A stretch of DNA of 64,000 bases, from the NCBI GenBank assembly GCA_001028025.1, contig LDAQ01000098.1, positions 28,025-92,024 on the forward strand, read 5' to 3'. The position numbers and the translations under genes are program-made. Below are positions 1-8,824 of this stretch, one piece after another. The DNA comes from Faecalicatena fissicatena. Its GTDB lineage: Bacteria > Bacillota > Clostridia > Lachnospirales > Lachnospiraceae. How positions within the stretch are numbered: the stretch's first letter is position 1; the number at the start of each line of letters is the position of its first letter. The notes beneath the pieces are model-generated. The model had not been told where the DNA came from. It was given only the letters and a program-made list of their open reading frames with translations, and made no database searches.

Positions 1-1
1 C

Positions 2-856
2 AACGGCGGCCTGTTTGAAACGATACTGACAGCGGATGATGCAGTGATCAGTGATGAACTGAACCATGCGAGTATTATTGATGGCGTGCGCCTGTGCAAG
101 GCAAAACGTTTTCGTTATAAAAATAATGACATGGATGATCTGCGGGAACAGCTGAAAGCAGCGGATGCAGCGGGGGCCAGAATAAAACTGATTGCTACAG
201 ACGGCGTATTTTCCATGGATGGTATTATTGCGGATCTTAAGAGTATCTGTGATCTGGCTGATGAATATCAGGCGCTTGTCATGGTGGATGACAGCCATTC
301 GGCTGGTTTTGTAGGCAGGACAGGACGCGGCACTGCAGAACACTGTGGTGTGGAAGGCAGAGTGGATATTATAACAGGAACGCTTGGAAAGGCTCTGGGC
401 GGAGCATCCGGCGGATATACAACCGGCAGAAGAGAAATCATAGACCTTCTGCGCCAGCGCAGCCGTCCTTATCTCTTTTCCAATACGCTTGCACCGGCGA
501 TTGCCAGGGCCAGCCTGGAGGTGTTCAGAATACTAGAGAGCGATACCTCGCTTCGGGATCACCTGGAGGAGACGACGGCTTATTATAGAAAACAAATGAC
601 AGAGGCGGGATTTGATATTATTGAGAGTACACATCCGATCGTGCCGGTGATGCTTTATGATGAAAAACTGGCGGGGGAGATGGCGGCAAAGATGATGGAC
701 AAAGGGGTCTATGTCGTGGCATTTTCCTATCCTGTGGTTCCTAAGGGAAGAGCACGGATCAGGACGCAGGTCAGTGCGGGGCACACGAAAGAAGATATCG
801 ACTATATCGTGAAGTGCTTCAAGGAGGTGCGGGATGAGGTGGAGGGGGGACGCTAA
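2..856 (+). CDS. kbl: Glycine C-acetyltransferase (2-amino-3-ketobutyrate CoA ligase), 5' truncated by the window edge
   Basis: PLP enzyme of the alpha-oxoamine synthase family that cleaves 2-amino-3-ketobutyrate with CoA to glycine and acetyl-CoA in threonine degradation. The reading frame is open from base 2 (NGGLFETILTADDAVISDELNHAS), so the true start lies upstream of the window. Visible family marks are the DDSHSAGFVG segment and the PLP-lysine segment TGTLGKALGGASGGY, and the C-terminal domain is complete. About 284 of the usual ~395 residues are present. The stop codon at 854-856 lies inside the left arm of a long perfect palindrome (852-910), so the last residues (EGGR) may come from that element. 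8-amino-7-oxononanoate synthase is a close relative, but the match to Kbl is better. Confidence 0.9.
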   Translation, partial: NGGLFETILTADDAVISDELNHASIIDGVRLCKAKRFRYKNNDMDDLREQLKAADAAGARIKLIATDGVFSMDGIIADLKSICDLADEYQALVMVDDSHSAGFVGRTGRGTAEHCGVEGRVDIITGTLGKALGGASGGYTTGRREIIDLLRQRSRPYLFSNTLAPAIARASLEVFRILESDTSLRDHLEETTAYYRKQMTEAGFDIIESTHPIVPVMLYDEKLAGEMAAKMMDKGVYVVAFSYPVVPKGRARIRTQVSAGHTKEDIDYIVKCFKEVRDEVEGGR

Positions 857-984
857 GTAAAAGGTGAGACTGGTTCCCCGGCAGGGAACCAGTCTCACCT
901 TTTACTTAGCTATGTGCAGCCAGGCGGTAGGGATAGGTATAACCCGGAGGGTTGACCAAGACCGGGCCGGCGTATTTGGACTGG
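846..984 (+). repeat. P1: compact palindromic element over the kbl stop codon
   Basis: A perfect 27-bp inverted repeat (852-878 / 884-910, 5-base loop) contains the kbl stop codon. It is preceded by a G-rich box ending ACGC and followed at 911-931 by TATGTGCAGCC-AGG-CGGTAGG, then by a GACCGGG...GGACTGG box at 960-984. The same flanking boxes surround the five long hairpin elements in this window, so I read it as a reduced member of that family that lacks the two-hairpin head. The left arm sequence (846-873) recurs with one mismatch at 12789-12816. It may also act as a transcription terminator, since the right arm ends in a CTTTTACTTA stretch. Confidence 0.6.
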
Positions 985-1160
985 CTAGGGTTTTCTTTGT
1001 ATATGTAAGGCGTGCTTTTAAAACGGATTTTAGAGATAGTCAGATGAAATGGGATTTGTATGATGTGCATAAAATTGGGGTGGGAAAATAGGTGGTTTTT
1101 ACTATTGTTTTTTCCATTACAATTTGATATAGTACATTTTGTAAGAAAAATAATTTATAT

Positions 1161-1190
1161 GGAATGTTATGATTCAGTTCAGCATGATCC
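1161..1190 (+). promoter_or_regulatory. RNA antiterminator (RAT) site 1, before the BglG-type gene
   Basis: A 30-base site running from GGAATGTTATGATTC to AGCATGATCC. It is identical at all but one base to the site at 2178-2207, and has the length and GG..TGTTA.TG start of the targets of BglG/LicT antiterminators. Its last five bases (GATCC) form the 5' arm of the terminator at 1186-1243, so protein binding and terminator folding exclude each other. This implies that the antiterminator controls its own gene. Confidence 0.75.
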
Positions 1191-1243
1191 GTTAAGATGT
1201 TTATTTCATAGTTTATATGGAATCATCGTACGGGTCTTTTTTA
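1186..1243 (+). terminator. Conditional terminator in the leader of the antiterminator gene
   Basis: GATCCGT (1186-1192) pairs with ACGGGTC (1230-1236), with an extra GATG/CATC stem inside, and is followed by a run of T. It overlaps RAT site 1, the standard arrangement for BglG-family attenuation. Confidence 0.65.
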
Positions 1244-1264
1244 TTTTAATCCGGGGGAAAGTTT

Positions 1265-2116
1265 ATGAAGATTTCCAGAGTTTTGAATAACAGTTGTGTT
1301 ATTGTGTTAGATGATAATGAAAAAGAGCTGGTTTTTTTGGGAAATGGGATCGGGTATGCTAAGCGCCCTTTGGATTCTGTGGACAAGTCGAAGATTGATA
1401 AGGTGTTTGTGCTGCAGGACGGGCAGCATATGGACCGCTTTGCAGAGCTTCTGGAACGGGTGCCGGATTGTATTGTGAATCTTTCGGAGGAGCTGATTGA
1501 ACTGGCGTATGACTGCCTGGGGGCAGAACTGGATGAGTCGATCCATATCTCGCTTCCTGACCATATTGCAGGGGCAGTGGATAATTATAATAATGATGTG
1601 GTTTTGCATAATACACTTCTTTTAGAAATTAAAAAGTTTTATCAGAAAGAATATAGTGTTGGAGAAGCGGGGCTGAAATTGATTGAGGAGCAGCTGGGAA
1701 TCCGGATGCCGGAGGATGAGGCGGGATTTATTGCAATGCATTTTGTAAATGCCCAGTCTAATTCGGAAAATGATCAGACCAGGGCAATGATTACGTTAGT
1801 CGATGAAATGGACAGGATTATTTCCCGGGACTTCGGTAAGCGGATGACGGCTCTGGATAAGAATTCCCTCATCTATTGCAGGTATATGACGCATCTGAAG
1901 TTTTTTGCCCAGAGGGTGCTTACAAAGACTTATTTTGAGGAGAATGATGTGAAGCCATTGAACCTCACACTTAGGAAATACAAAGAAGAGTATGCCTGCA
2001 GCAAAAAGGTCTGTGAGTTTATAGAGAAGAAATACAGTTATGAAGTGAATGAGGACGAAGTGTTGTATCTGACTGTTCATCTGGTACAGATTATGAACAG
2101 GAAGCATTCAGAATAG
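1265..2116 (+). CDS. BglG/LicT-family transcriptional antiterminator
   Basis: RNA-binding antiterminator controlled by PTS phosphorylation. Residues 1-60 are the CAT RNA-binding domain (MKISRVLNNSCVIVLDD). PRD1 covers about 70-170 and PRD2 about 175-283. The four expected regulatory histidines are all visible: H100 (LPDH), H159 (AMHF), H210 (YMTH) and H272 (TVHL). Length (283 residues) is normal. A GGGGGA ribosome site precedes the ATG. RAT sites lie both upstream of this gene and between it and the PTS gene at 2422, so it very likely controls itself and the following beta-glucoside operon. The sugar cannot be read from the sequence. Confidence 0.93.
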   Translation: MKISRVLNNSCVIVLDDNEKELVFLGNGIGYAKRPLDSVDKSKIDKVFVLQDGQHMDRFAELLERVPDCIVNLSEELIELAYDCLGAELDESIHISLPDHIAGAVDNYNNDVVLHNTLLLEIKKFYQKEYSVGEAGLKLIEEQLGIRMPEDEAGFIAMHFVNAQSNSENDQTRAMITLVDEMDRIISRDFGKRMTALDKNSLIYCRYMTHLKFFAQRVLTKTYFEENDVKPLNLTLRKYKEEYACSKKVCEFIEKKYSYEVNEDEVLYLTVHLVQIMNRKHSE

Positions 2117-2177
2117 TGAGATGTAAGAGGGGATGCAGCCAGATTGAAAGGCTGCGTCGTAAGTAAATATTGAAAAA

Positions 2178-2207
2178 GGAATGTTATGATTTAGTTCAGC
2201 ATGATCC
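2178..2207 (+). promoter_or_regulatory. RNA antiterminator (RAT) site 2, before the PTS operon
   Basis: Second copy of the 30-base site, differing from site 1 at one base. Its 3' end overlaps the 5' arm of the terminator at 2203-2262. It lies 215 bases before the EIIBC start. Confidence 0.78.
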
Positions 2208-2262
2208 GGATAACCATGGGAGACAGTATAGCTGCAGCCGGGTTTTCTGGGTCATTTTTTGT
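2203..2262 (+). terminator. Conditional terminator between antiterminator and PTS genes
   Basis: A 13-position stem (2203-2215 with 2241-2253, 12 pairs including G-T pairs) is followed by ATTTTTTGTT. It shares GATCC with RAT site 2. Read-through would need the antiterminator bound. Confidence 0.75.
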
Positions 2263-2421
2263 TATTAACGTAACGAGTATCCAATAATTTTTGTGAAATA
2301 CCGCTGTTATGGTGTTTTAAGGTCTTCTGCAGAGACGATAGATTTTGCTTTGAATAAGGAATGATCGGAGCAAATACGTGGATTAAGTAAATACATTTAT
2401 CAGAAAGAGAGGAAACGAATT

Positions 2422-3828
2422 ATGGCAAAGGATTACACCAGGCTGGCAGAGCAGATTGTGCAGTGTGTCGGCGGAAAAGGAAATATCAAATCATTGATGC
2501 ATTGTATGACAAGACTGAGGTTTCAGCTGAATGATACCGAAAAGGTAAAGAAAGAGAAGCTGCAGCAGCTTGAGGGTGTTATCAAGTTAATGGTCTCAGG
2601 GGAACAGTACCAGGTTGTGATCGGTACACACGTTGACGAAGTAATGGCGGCCATTGAAAAAGTGACTGGTGTTACCTATGGCGGAAAAATTGATGATGTG
2701 GAGATCGGCGACGTTAAGAAAACATGGAAAGAGAAACTGTCGCCGAAGAATATTATTAATGTTTTTATTGATACTGTAGCTGGAATTTTCCTTCCGCTTA
2801 TGGGAGTGATGATGGGAGCTTCGCTGCTGAAGGCAGTTGCTATTATGTGTTCTACTTTTGGCTGGCTTTCGCCGGAAAATACGACCTATACGATCTTATA
2901 TGCAATCGGAGACGGATTTTTCTATTTCATGCCGATTTTCCTTGCATTTACAGCAGCAAAGAAATTTGATGCGGAACGGTTTGTGTCGGTTGCCATTGCC
3001 GCAGCGATGGTATACCCTGATCTGACAGCGCTGTACAGCAGCGGCACGGAAACACAGTTCTTAGGGATTCCGGTTGTACTGATCAGCTATACTTCTTCTG
3101 TACTGCCGATTATTGTTGCAGTATATGCGCAGAGTAAACTGGAAAAAGTGCTGAAAAAAGTTTTCCCCAAAATCATACGGTCTATTTTTGTGCCGGTTTT
3201 AACACTGCTGATTATCGTGCCTGTTTCTCTGATTGTAATCGGACCTGTTACGGATCTGATCGGATCAGGGATCGGAAACGGACTTGGGTGGCTGGTAGAT
3301 ACCGTTCCGGCAGTGGCAGGATTTGCGCTTGGAGTACTGTGGCCGATATTGATCATTTTTGGCTTCCACTGGGGACTGGTTCCGGTTGTTATGAATAATA
3401 TTACGGTATATGGCGGGGATATGCTGCTTCCTTGTACGGTAGCAACGAACTTTGCCATGGCGGGTGCTGCGCTGGGGATCTGGCTGAAAACAAAAAAGAC
3501 TTTTGTGAAAAGCGCTGCATTGCCGGCGGCTATATCGGCACTTGTGGGTGGTGTGACGGAGCCTGCAATTTATGGTTTGAACCTGAAATATAAACGGCCG
3601 TTTTTTATAGCATGCCTCTGCACCGGCGTGGGCGGCATATTTGTAGGAATGTCGGGAGTGATGTTCCCATCTGTAATGACGACCTGTATCTTAACACTGC
3701 CGGCTCTGATTGGTCTGGGCGGCGCATCAGTCGCTATTGCATCTGCGATTGGATTTTTCGGAACTGCGGTTTTGACCTATTTATTTGGATTCAATGATTC
3801 TATGGTGAAAGAGGAGGAACAGGAATGA
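2422..3828 (+). CDS. PTS beta-glucoside-type EIIBC permease
   Basis: Membrane sugar permease that imports and phosphorylates a sugar, probably a beta-glucoside. The EIIB domain (about 1-90) has the phospho-cysteine C28 in SLMHCMTRLRF. Residues ~100-460 form the multi-spanning EIIC domain. There is no fused EIIA; the separate EIIA at 8247 supplies it. An AGAGAGGAAACG ribosome site precedes the ATG. It overlaps the next gene by 4 bases (ATGA), so the two are translationally coupled. The intracellular GH1 enzyme downstream suggests a beta-linked glucose disaccharide as substrate. Confidence 0.92.
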   Translation: MAKDYTRLAEQIVQCVGGKGNIKSLMHCMTRLRFQLNDTEKVKKEKLQQLEGVIKLMVSGEQYQVVIGTHVDEVMAAIEKVTGVTYGGKIDDVEIGDVKKTWKEKLSPKNIINVFIDTVAGIFLPLMGVMMGASLLKAVAIMCSTFGWLSPENTTYTILYAIGDGFFYFMPIFLAFTAAKKFDAERFVSVAIAAAMVYPDLTALYSSGTETQFLGIPVVLISYTSSVLPIIVAVYAQSKLEKVLKKVFPKIIRSIFVPVLTLLIIVPVSLIVIGPVTDLIGSGIGNGLGWLVDTVPAVAGFALGVLWPILIIFGFHWGLVPVVMNNITVYGGDMLLPCTVATNFAMAGAALGIWLKTKKTFVKSAALPAAISALVGGVTEPAIYGLNLKYKRPFFIACLCTGVGGIFVGMSGVMFPSVMTTCILTLPALIGLGGASVAIASAIGFFGTAVLTYLFGFNDSMVKEEEQE

Positions 3829-5252
3829 AGAAAACAGCTGTTAATCCATACCTGCCGTCCTGGGAGTATGTACCGGATGGAGAGCCTCATGTATTTGAAA
3901 ACAGGCTGTATGTTTATGGCTCCCACGACCGGGCACATGGAACTACCTACTGTGAGGAAGACTACGTGGGCTGGAGCACCCCGCTTTCGGACCTGGGAGA
4001 CTGGAAGTATGAAGGCGTGATTTATCGGAAGGATCAGGACAGAGACAACCAGGAAGGGAAGAAACTGATGTTTGCACCTGATGCTGCACAGGGTCCTGAT
4101 GGCAGATATTACCTGTATTATGGGCTTTCTGATGTGGAATACATAGGAGTTGCGGTAAGTGGTTCTCCGGCTGGCCCCTTTGAATATTATGGCAGAGTCG
4201 CATATGAGGACGGCAGCATTCCGGAGGGGCTGGCGTTTGATCCGGGGATTCTGGCTGAAGAAGACGGCATTTATTTGTATTATGGGTTTTCACACAAAGT
4301 AGATGACAAAACGAAAAGACAATTTGAGATTATGAATAAACATATCATGCCAGGTGCCTATATGGTGAAGCTTGACCGGGATATGAAAACAGTGATCTCC
4401 AGGCCGGTATTGATTGCAAACGGCTATTCTTCTGCTAAAGGAACCAGTTTCGAAGAACATCCTTTCTTTGAGGCATCCAGTATACGAAAGATTCGCGGGA
4501 GATACTATTTCGTATATTCCAGCCTGCAGGGGCATGAGCTGTGTTATGCCGTGTCCGATTCCCCGGCAGGGCCGTTTGCCTTCGGCGGTGTGATTGTTTC
4601 TAATGGCGATATCGGCCTGGGAGAGGGGCAGACAGCCTACGATGCCAATAACCACGGTGGAATTGCGGAGGTCATGGGGCAGTACTATATCTTTTACCAC
4701 CGGCATACCCACGGAACGCATTTCAGCCGTCAGGGGTGTGCGGAAAAGATACAGATCCTGGAGGATGGAAGTATCCCTCAGGTGGAAATCACAAGCTGCG
4801 GCCTGAATGACGGCCCACTGCCTGCGAAATCACAGTATTCGGCTTACATTATCTGCAATCTGCACGGCCCCAAACCGGCCTGCCATATTCCCTCAAAGCC
4901 GCCCTATGATGAGACGGTGCCGTATCTATGGGAAACGGGGGAGGCAGAGAGAAAGCAGCGGAAATTATATCTGAAAAATCTTCAGAAAAATGCGGTCTGC
5001 GGTGTGAAATACCTGGAGTTTTCAGAAGTAACAGAGATTACAGTCACCGTGAAAGGGGCATCCGGGCAGATCTATGTCTGCCTGGATGATGAAAAGAACA
5101 GCCCGGCAGCTGTGATACATGTGGGAAACACTTCCGAAGAATGGCAGTCCTGCACTGCGCCCGCAGTCATTTCCGACGGCATACATGCGGTCTGCTTCCG
5201 GTTTGAACCAGACGTGGACTCTATGGATATGCTGGATTTCAGGTTTTCATAG
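3825..5252 (+). CDS. Family 43-like glycoside hydrolase, cytoplasmic
   Basis: Five-bladed beta-propeller glycosidase of the GH43 type. The N-terminal VNPYLPSWEYVPDGEPHVF and LYVYGSHD segments and APDAAQGPDGRYYLYYG are typical of the clostridial members of this group. The last ~130 residues look like a beta-sandwich accessory domain. There is no signal peptide, so it acts on imported sugar. It is coupled to the EIIBC gene by a 4-base overlap and followed after one base by the next glycosidase. Substrate (xyloside or arabinoside) is not certain. Confidence 0.8.
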   Translation: MKKTAVNPYLPSWEYVPDGEPHVFENRLYVYGSHDRAHGTTYCEEDYVGWSTPLSDLGDWKYEGVIYRKDQDRDNQEGKKLMFAPDAAQGPDGRYYLYYGLSDVEYIGVAVSGSPAGPFEYYGRVAYEDGSIPEGLAFDPGILAEEDGIYLYYGFSHKVDDKTKRQFEIMNKHIMPGAYMVKLDRDMKTVISRPVLIANGYSSAKGTSFEEHPFFEASSIRKIRGRYYFVYSSLQGHELCYAVSDSPAGPFAFGGVIVSNGDIGLGEGQTAYDANNHGGIAEVMGQYYIFYHRHTHGTHFSRQGCAEKIQILEDGSIPQVEITSCGLNDGPLPAKSQYSAYIICNLHGPKPACHIPSKPPYDETVPYLWETGEAERKQRKLYLKNLQKNAVCGVKYLEFSEVTEITVTVKGASGQIYVCLDDEKNSPAAVIHVGNTSEEWQSCTAPAVISDGIHAVCFRFEPDVDSMDMLDFRFS

Positions 5253-5253
5253 C

Positions 5254-6807
5254 ATGCAGAAGAGTCCTGAGTTAAGAAAAGAAGACGGCATATGGACGCT
5301 GTTTGCAGATGGGAAACCATTTACCATGTTATGTGGGGAAGTGCATAACTCTTCGGCGTCCGATGCGGGATATATGGAAGAACAGGTCTGGCCCTTCCTG
5401 AAAGGGCTTCATATCAACAGCCTTCTGGTTCCGGTTTACTGGGAAATGATTGAAAGGCAGGAGAATGTATTTGATTTTACTGTTTTAGATGCCATTATAA
5501 AACAGGCGGAACGGGAAAGCGTAAAATTAGGGATACTCTGGTTTGGCCTGTGGAAAAACGGTATATCCAGTTATACGCCGGAATGGGTGAAGACAGATCA
5601 GAAGCGTTTTTTTCGGGCGGCAGACAGAAATAACCGCCCAATGGATGTCGTTTCTCCCTTCTGCCAGGCTGCGGTGGATGCAGATGCAAAGGCATTTGGC
5701 AGATTGATGGAACACATAGGCGAAAAAAATGAAGAGCAGCAGACCGTTATACTGGTACAAGTGGAAAATGAAGTGGGACTGCTGGGCAGTGACAGAGACT
5801 ACTCCAGGGCTGCAAATGAATTGTTTGGGAAAGAAATTCCCGATGGAATTTCCAGCCTTTATGAAAAAAGCGGCACCTGGGAACAGGCATTTGGAGAAGA
5901 GGCCCCAGAAGTTTTTATGGAATATGCCTACGCAAAGGCTGTGGGACGAATTGCAAAATCTGGAAAAAGAGCCTGCCCGTTGCCGATGTGTGTGAACGCC
6001 TGGATTGAGAAATTTCCATGGCGTCCGGGGGGATATCCAAGCGGCGGCCCGATCGCCCGCTTCGGCCCTCTCTGGAAAATGCTTGCTCCGGATATTGATA
6101 TACTTTGTCCGGATGTGTATACCTCCGATTTTCAGGGGATCTGCAGGGAATACAGGACTGCGGATAATCCGCTGCTGATACCGGAGCACAGACGGGATAT
6201 TAAAAATATCAGTCATCTGTTTTACGCGGTGGGCACATGCCAGACGCTGTGTTTTTCTCCTTTCGGCATCGAAGATTTCCTGATGCCTCCTGAGACACGG
6301 ACGGGGATTGGCAATCCGGATGTTATGAAAATTCTGAATATCGACAGAAATGCATGGGAATGTGAAAAGACAGGTGAGTTCCTCGGCAGGGCGTATCAAC
6401 TGCTGGATTCCGCCATGGAGGTAATATACCGATATCAGAAACTGGGAAAAGTGTATGGGTTTCTGCGGGAAAATGAGCATGAAAAAGGGACAGTCATACA
6501 CCTTACAAACTGCGATATACGGATTGACTATTTGGACCAGAAACAAGATACTCCAAAGGCGGCGGGGTTCATCATAGAAAGCGGCGAAGGGGAGTTCTAT
6601 GCCGCAGGTGTGAATTTCAGATATTCGCTGCTTCCCTTAAAAAGTGAGAAGAGGCAGCTGGGGATACTGGAGTACAGTGAAGGCCGGTTTGAGAACGGCA
6701 TGTTTAAAAGAGGGCGCATTCTGAACGGAGACGAGCGGTACTGCATGCTGATGCTGGAAAAGCCTGAGCTGCAGCGAGTTAAATGGTATTTTTATCAGGA
6801 GGATTAA
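5254..6807 (+). CDS. Beta-galactosidase-like glycoside hydrolase (TIM-barrel, GH35/GH42-related)
   Basis: 517-residue cytoplasmic glycosidase with a TIM barrel. The N-terminal MLCGEVHNSSASDAGYMEE and VPVYWEMIERQENVFDF are typical of GH35-like enzymes, and VQVENEVG supplies the likely acid/base glutamate. I start at the ATG at 5254, one base after the previous stop, because upstream in-frame sequence is inside the GH43 gene. The ribosome site is weak, so coupling is likely. Exact family and linkage are uncertain; DUF5597-type beta-galactosidases are the closest group I can suggest. Confidence 0.72.
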   Translation: MQKSPELRKEDGIWTLFADGKPFTMLCGEVHNSSASDAGYMEEQVWPFLKGLHINSLLVPVYWEMIERQENVFDFTVLDAIIKQAERESVKLGILWFGLWKNGISSYTPEWVKTDQKRFFRAADRNNRPMDVVSPFCQAAVDADAKAFGRLMEHIGEKNEEQQTVILVQVENEVGLLGSDRDYSRAANELFGKEIPDGISSLYEKSGTWEQAFGEEAPEVFMEYAYAKAVGRIAKSGKRACPLPMCVNAWIEKFPWRPGGYPSGGPIARFGPLWKMLAPDIDILCPDVYTSDFQGICREYRTADNPLLIPEHRRDIKNISHLFYAVGTCQTLCFSPFGIEDFLMPPETRTGIGNPDVMKILNIDRNAWECEKTGEFLGRAYQLLDSAMEVIYRYQKLGKVYGFLRENEHEKGTVIHLTNCDIRIDYLDQKQDTPKAAGFIIESGEGEFYAAGVNFRYSLLPLKSEKRQLGILEYSEGRFENGMFKRGRILNGDERYCMLMLEKPELQRVKWYFYQED

Positions 6808-6811
6808 AAAA

Positions 6812-8227
6812 ATGAAACAGATATTTCCGAAAACATTTTTGTGGGGAGGCGCGGTGGCGGCCAATCAGTGTGAGGGCGCCTATCTGGAAGACGGAAAGGG
6901 CCTGTCCATACAGGACGTGGCACCAAAGGGCATTATGGGGGCTCCCACTGAAATACCTACAAAAGATAATATGAAACTGACCGGAATTGATTTTTATCAC
7001 CGTTATAAAGGCGATGTCAGGCTGTTTGCCGAAATGGGATTTAAAGTCTTCCGCACTTCCATAGCATGGTCCAGGATCTACCCAAACGGGGATGACAGAG
7101 AACCGAATGAGAAAGGTCTCCAGTTTTATGATGATTTATTTGATGAGTGCCACAAATATGGAATAGAGCCTTTGGTGACAATTTCTCATTACGAGACGCC
7201 TCTTCATCTTGCAAAAGAGTATAATGGATGGACTAACAGGAAACTAATTGGTTTCTATGAAAATTATGTGCGGACTATTTTCGCTCGCTATAAAGGGAAA
7301 GTAAAGTACTGGCTGACATTTAACGAGATCAATTCCATCCTGCATGCCCCCTTTATGAGCGGTGCAATCATGACACCGAAGGAGGCCCTCTCCCTGCAGG
7401 ATTTGTATCAGGCAATCCATCATGAACTGGTGGCAAGCGCCCTGGCAGTCAGTATTGCACATGAGATGATGCCCGATGCCATGATTGGCTGCATGATTCT
7501 GGGAAGCCCCACATATCCTCTGACACCGGATCCGTCCGATGTCGTGAGAGCAATGAAACGCGATCAGGAAAATTATTATTTTGCAGACGTACAGGTAAGA
7601 GGATATTATCCCCGGTATATGGACCGTTATTTCGAAGAAAACAATGTGAAGATACATATGCACCCGGAGGACGAAGAAATTCTGAAAAATACAGTGGACT
7701 TTATATCTTTCAGCTATTATGGAAGTACCTGTGAGTCTGTGGACCCGAAGGCGGAATCAGGGGAAGGCAATCTTATGGGAGGCGTGAGCAATCCCTATCT
7801 GCCGCTAAGCGAATGGGGATGGCCTGTAGATGCTCAGGGGCTGCGCTATTATCTGAACCAGTTGTATGACAGATACCAGAAACCACTGTTTATCGTTGAA
7901 AATGGCCTTGGGGCCGTGGATGAACTGACCACCGGTGACGATGGCGCACTGACGGTGAATGATGACTACAGGATCCAATACCTGGATGCTCATATCCGGG
8001 AAATGGCAAAGGCTGTAGAGGATGGTGTTGAGCTTCTGGGATATACAACGTGGGGATGCATTGACCTGGTAAGTGCAAGCACGGCGCAGCTGAAGAAGAG
8101 ATATGGTTTTATCTATGTGGACAGAAACGATGACGGCAGTGGTACGCTGAACAGATATAAGAAAAAATCATTTTACTGGTACAAGCATGTAATAGAGACA
8201 AACGGGCAGTGCCTGGAGGATTTATAA
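6812..8227 (+). CDS. 6-phospho-beta-glucosidase, GH1
   Basis: Hydrolyses PTS-phosphorylated beta-glucosides to glucose 6-phosphate and an aglycone or glucose. The acid/base E172 is in TFNEINS and the nucleophile E363 in IVENGLG. Near the C terminus SASTAQLKKRYGFIYVD matches the S...K.Y phosphate-binding loop that separates phospho-glucosidases from plain GH1 enzymes. Length (471) is normal. It starts 4 bases after the previous stop, within the PTS operon. Confidence 0.93.
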   Translation: MKQIFPKTFLWGGAVAANQCEGAYLEDGKGLSIQDVAPKGIMGAPTEIPTKDNMKLTGIDFYHRYKGDVRLFAEMGFKVFRTSIAWSRIYPNGDDREPNEKGLQFYDDLFDECHKYGIEPLVTISHYETPLHLAKEYNGWTNRKLIGFYENYVRTIFARYKGKVKYWLTFNEINSILHAPFMSGAIMTPKEALSLQDLYQAIHHELVASALAVSIAHEMMPDAMIGCMILGSPTYPLTPDPSDVVRAMKRDQENYYFADVQVRGYYPRYMDRYFEENNVKIHMHPEDEEILKNTVDFISFSYYGSTCESVDPKAESGEGNLMGGVSNPYLPLSEWGWPVDAQGLRYYLNQLYDRYQKPLFIVENGLGAVDELTTGDDGALTVNDDYRIQYLDAHIREMAKAVEDGVELLGYTTWGCIDLVSASTAQLKKRYGFIYVDRNDDGSGTLNRYKKKSFYWYKHVIETNGQCLEDL

Positions 8228-8246
8228 AAGTCAGGAGTGAAATGTT

Positions 8247-8738
8247 ATGTTGTCATTTTTAAAGAAAAAGAATCAGGAAGAAACGGTAAAAAAACTGAAA
8301 GCCTGCGTATCGGGCAGTGTCCTTCCCATTACAGAAGTGAAAGACGAAGTATTTTCATCTAAAGCGCTGGGTGACGGAGTCGCCATTGAACCGGAAGAGA
8401 ATATCATTGTGGCTCCCTGTGATGGCGTGATATCGGTTGTGATGGAGGACACCCGTCATGCGGTGGGGCTTACACTCAATAACGGGGCGGAAATTCTAAT
8501 ACACGAAGGACTTGATACGGTGGAAATGAATGGGGAAGGATTTGAACTGTTCGTGAAAGCGGGGGACAAAGTGAAGGCAGGAGACCGGCTGCTTAAATTT
8601 GATGCTGAACTGATAAAGGACAGAGGATTCGAAAAAACCTGTGTCATTATACTGACGAACACGGAGGATTTTCCTGACGTATCGTTCCTCTCCGGAATGC
8701 ATGCGGAGCAGAATCAGACTGCAGTGATCCGATTCTGA
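8247..8738 (+). CDS. PTS glucose-type EIIA
   Basis: 163-residue soluble phosphocarrier. H86 in ILIHEGLDTVEMNG is the phosphorylated histidine and H71 (TRHAVG) its structural partner. APCDGVI and KAGDKVKAGDRLL are also typical. It follows an AGGAGTG ribosome site. It closes the beta-glucoside operon and supplies the domain missing from EIIBC at 2422, and perhaps from the trehalose EIIBC at 9687, which also lacks EIIA. Confidence 0.93.
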   Translation: MLSFLKKKNQEETVKKLKACVSGSVLPITEVKDEVFSSKALGDGVAIEPEENIIVAPCDGVISVVMEDTRHAVGLTLNNGAEILIHEGLDTVEMNGEGFELFVKAGDKVKAGDRLLKFDAELIKDRGFEKTCVIILTNTEDFPDVSFLSGMHAEQNQTAVIRF

Positions 8739-8767
8739 AATAAAAATAAATTCCTGCTTGTCCTTTT

Positions 8768-8797
8768 TTGAAAATTAGTTATACTTATAAGTATAAA
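8768..8797 (+). promoter_or_regulatory. Promoter and operator of the trehalose regulator gene
   Basis: TTGAAA (8768-8773), 18 bases, TATAAA (8792-8797). A palindrome TTATACTTATAAGTATAA (8779-8796) covers the -10 region and resembles the sites before treP, so it is a likely autoregulatory operator. Confidence 0.55.
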
Positions 8798-8824
8798 CAT
8801 ACAGGAAAGTTGGGATGTTACTTT

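Noticed and set aside
864..1290. Two small plus-strand frames between kbl and the antiterminator gene
   Set aside because: The first begins in the P1 palindrome; the second overlaps RAT site 1 and its terminator. Neither has a ribosome site or protein-like sequence.
5527..6546. A 339-codon minus-strand frame opposite the beta-galactosidase-like gene
   Set aside because: Antisense shadow of a gene with clear catalytic motifs.
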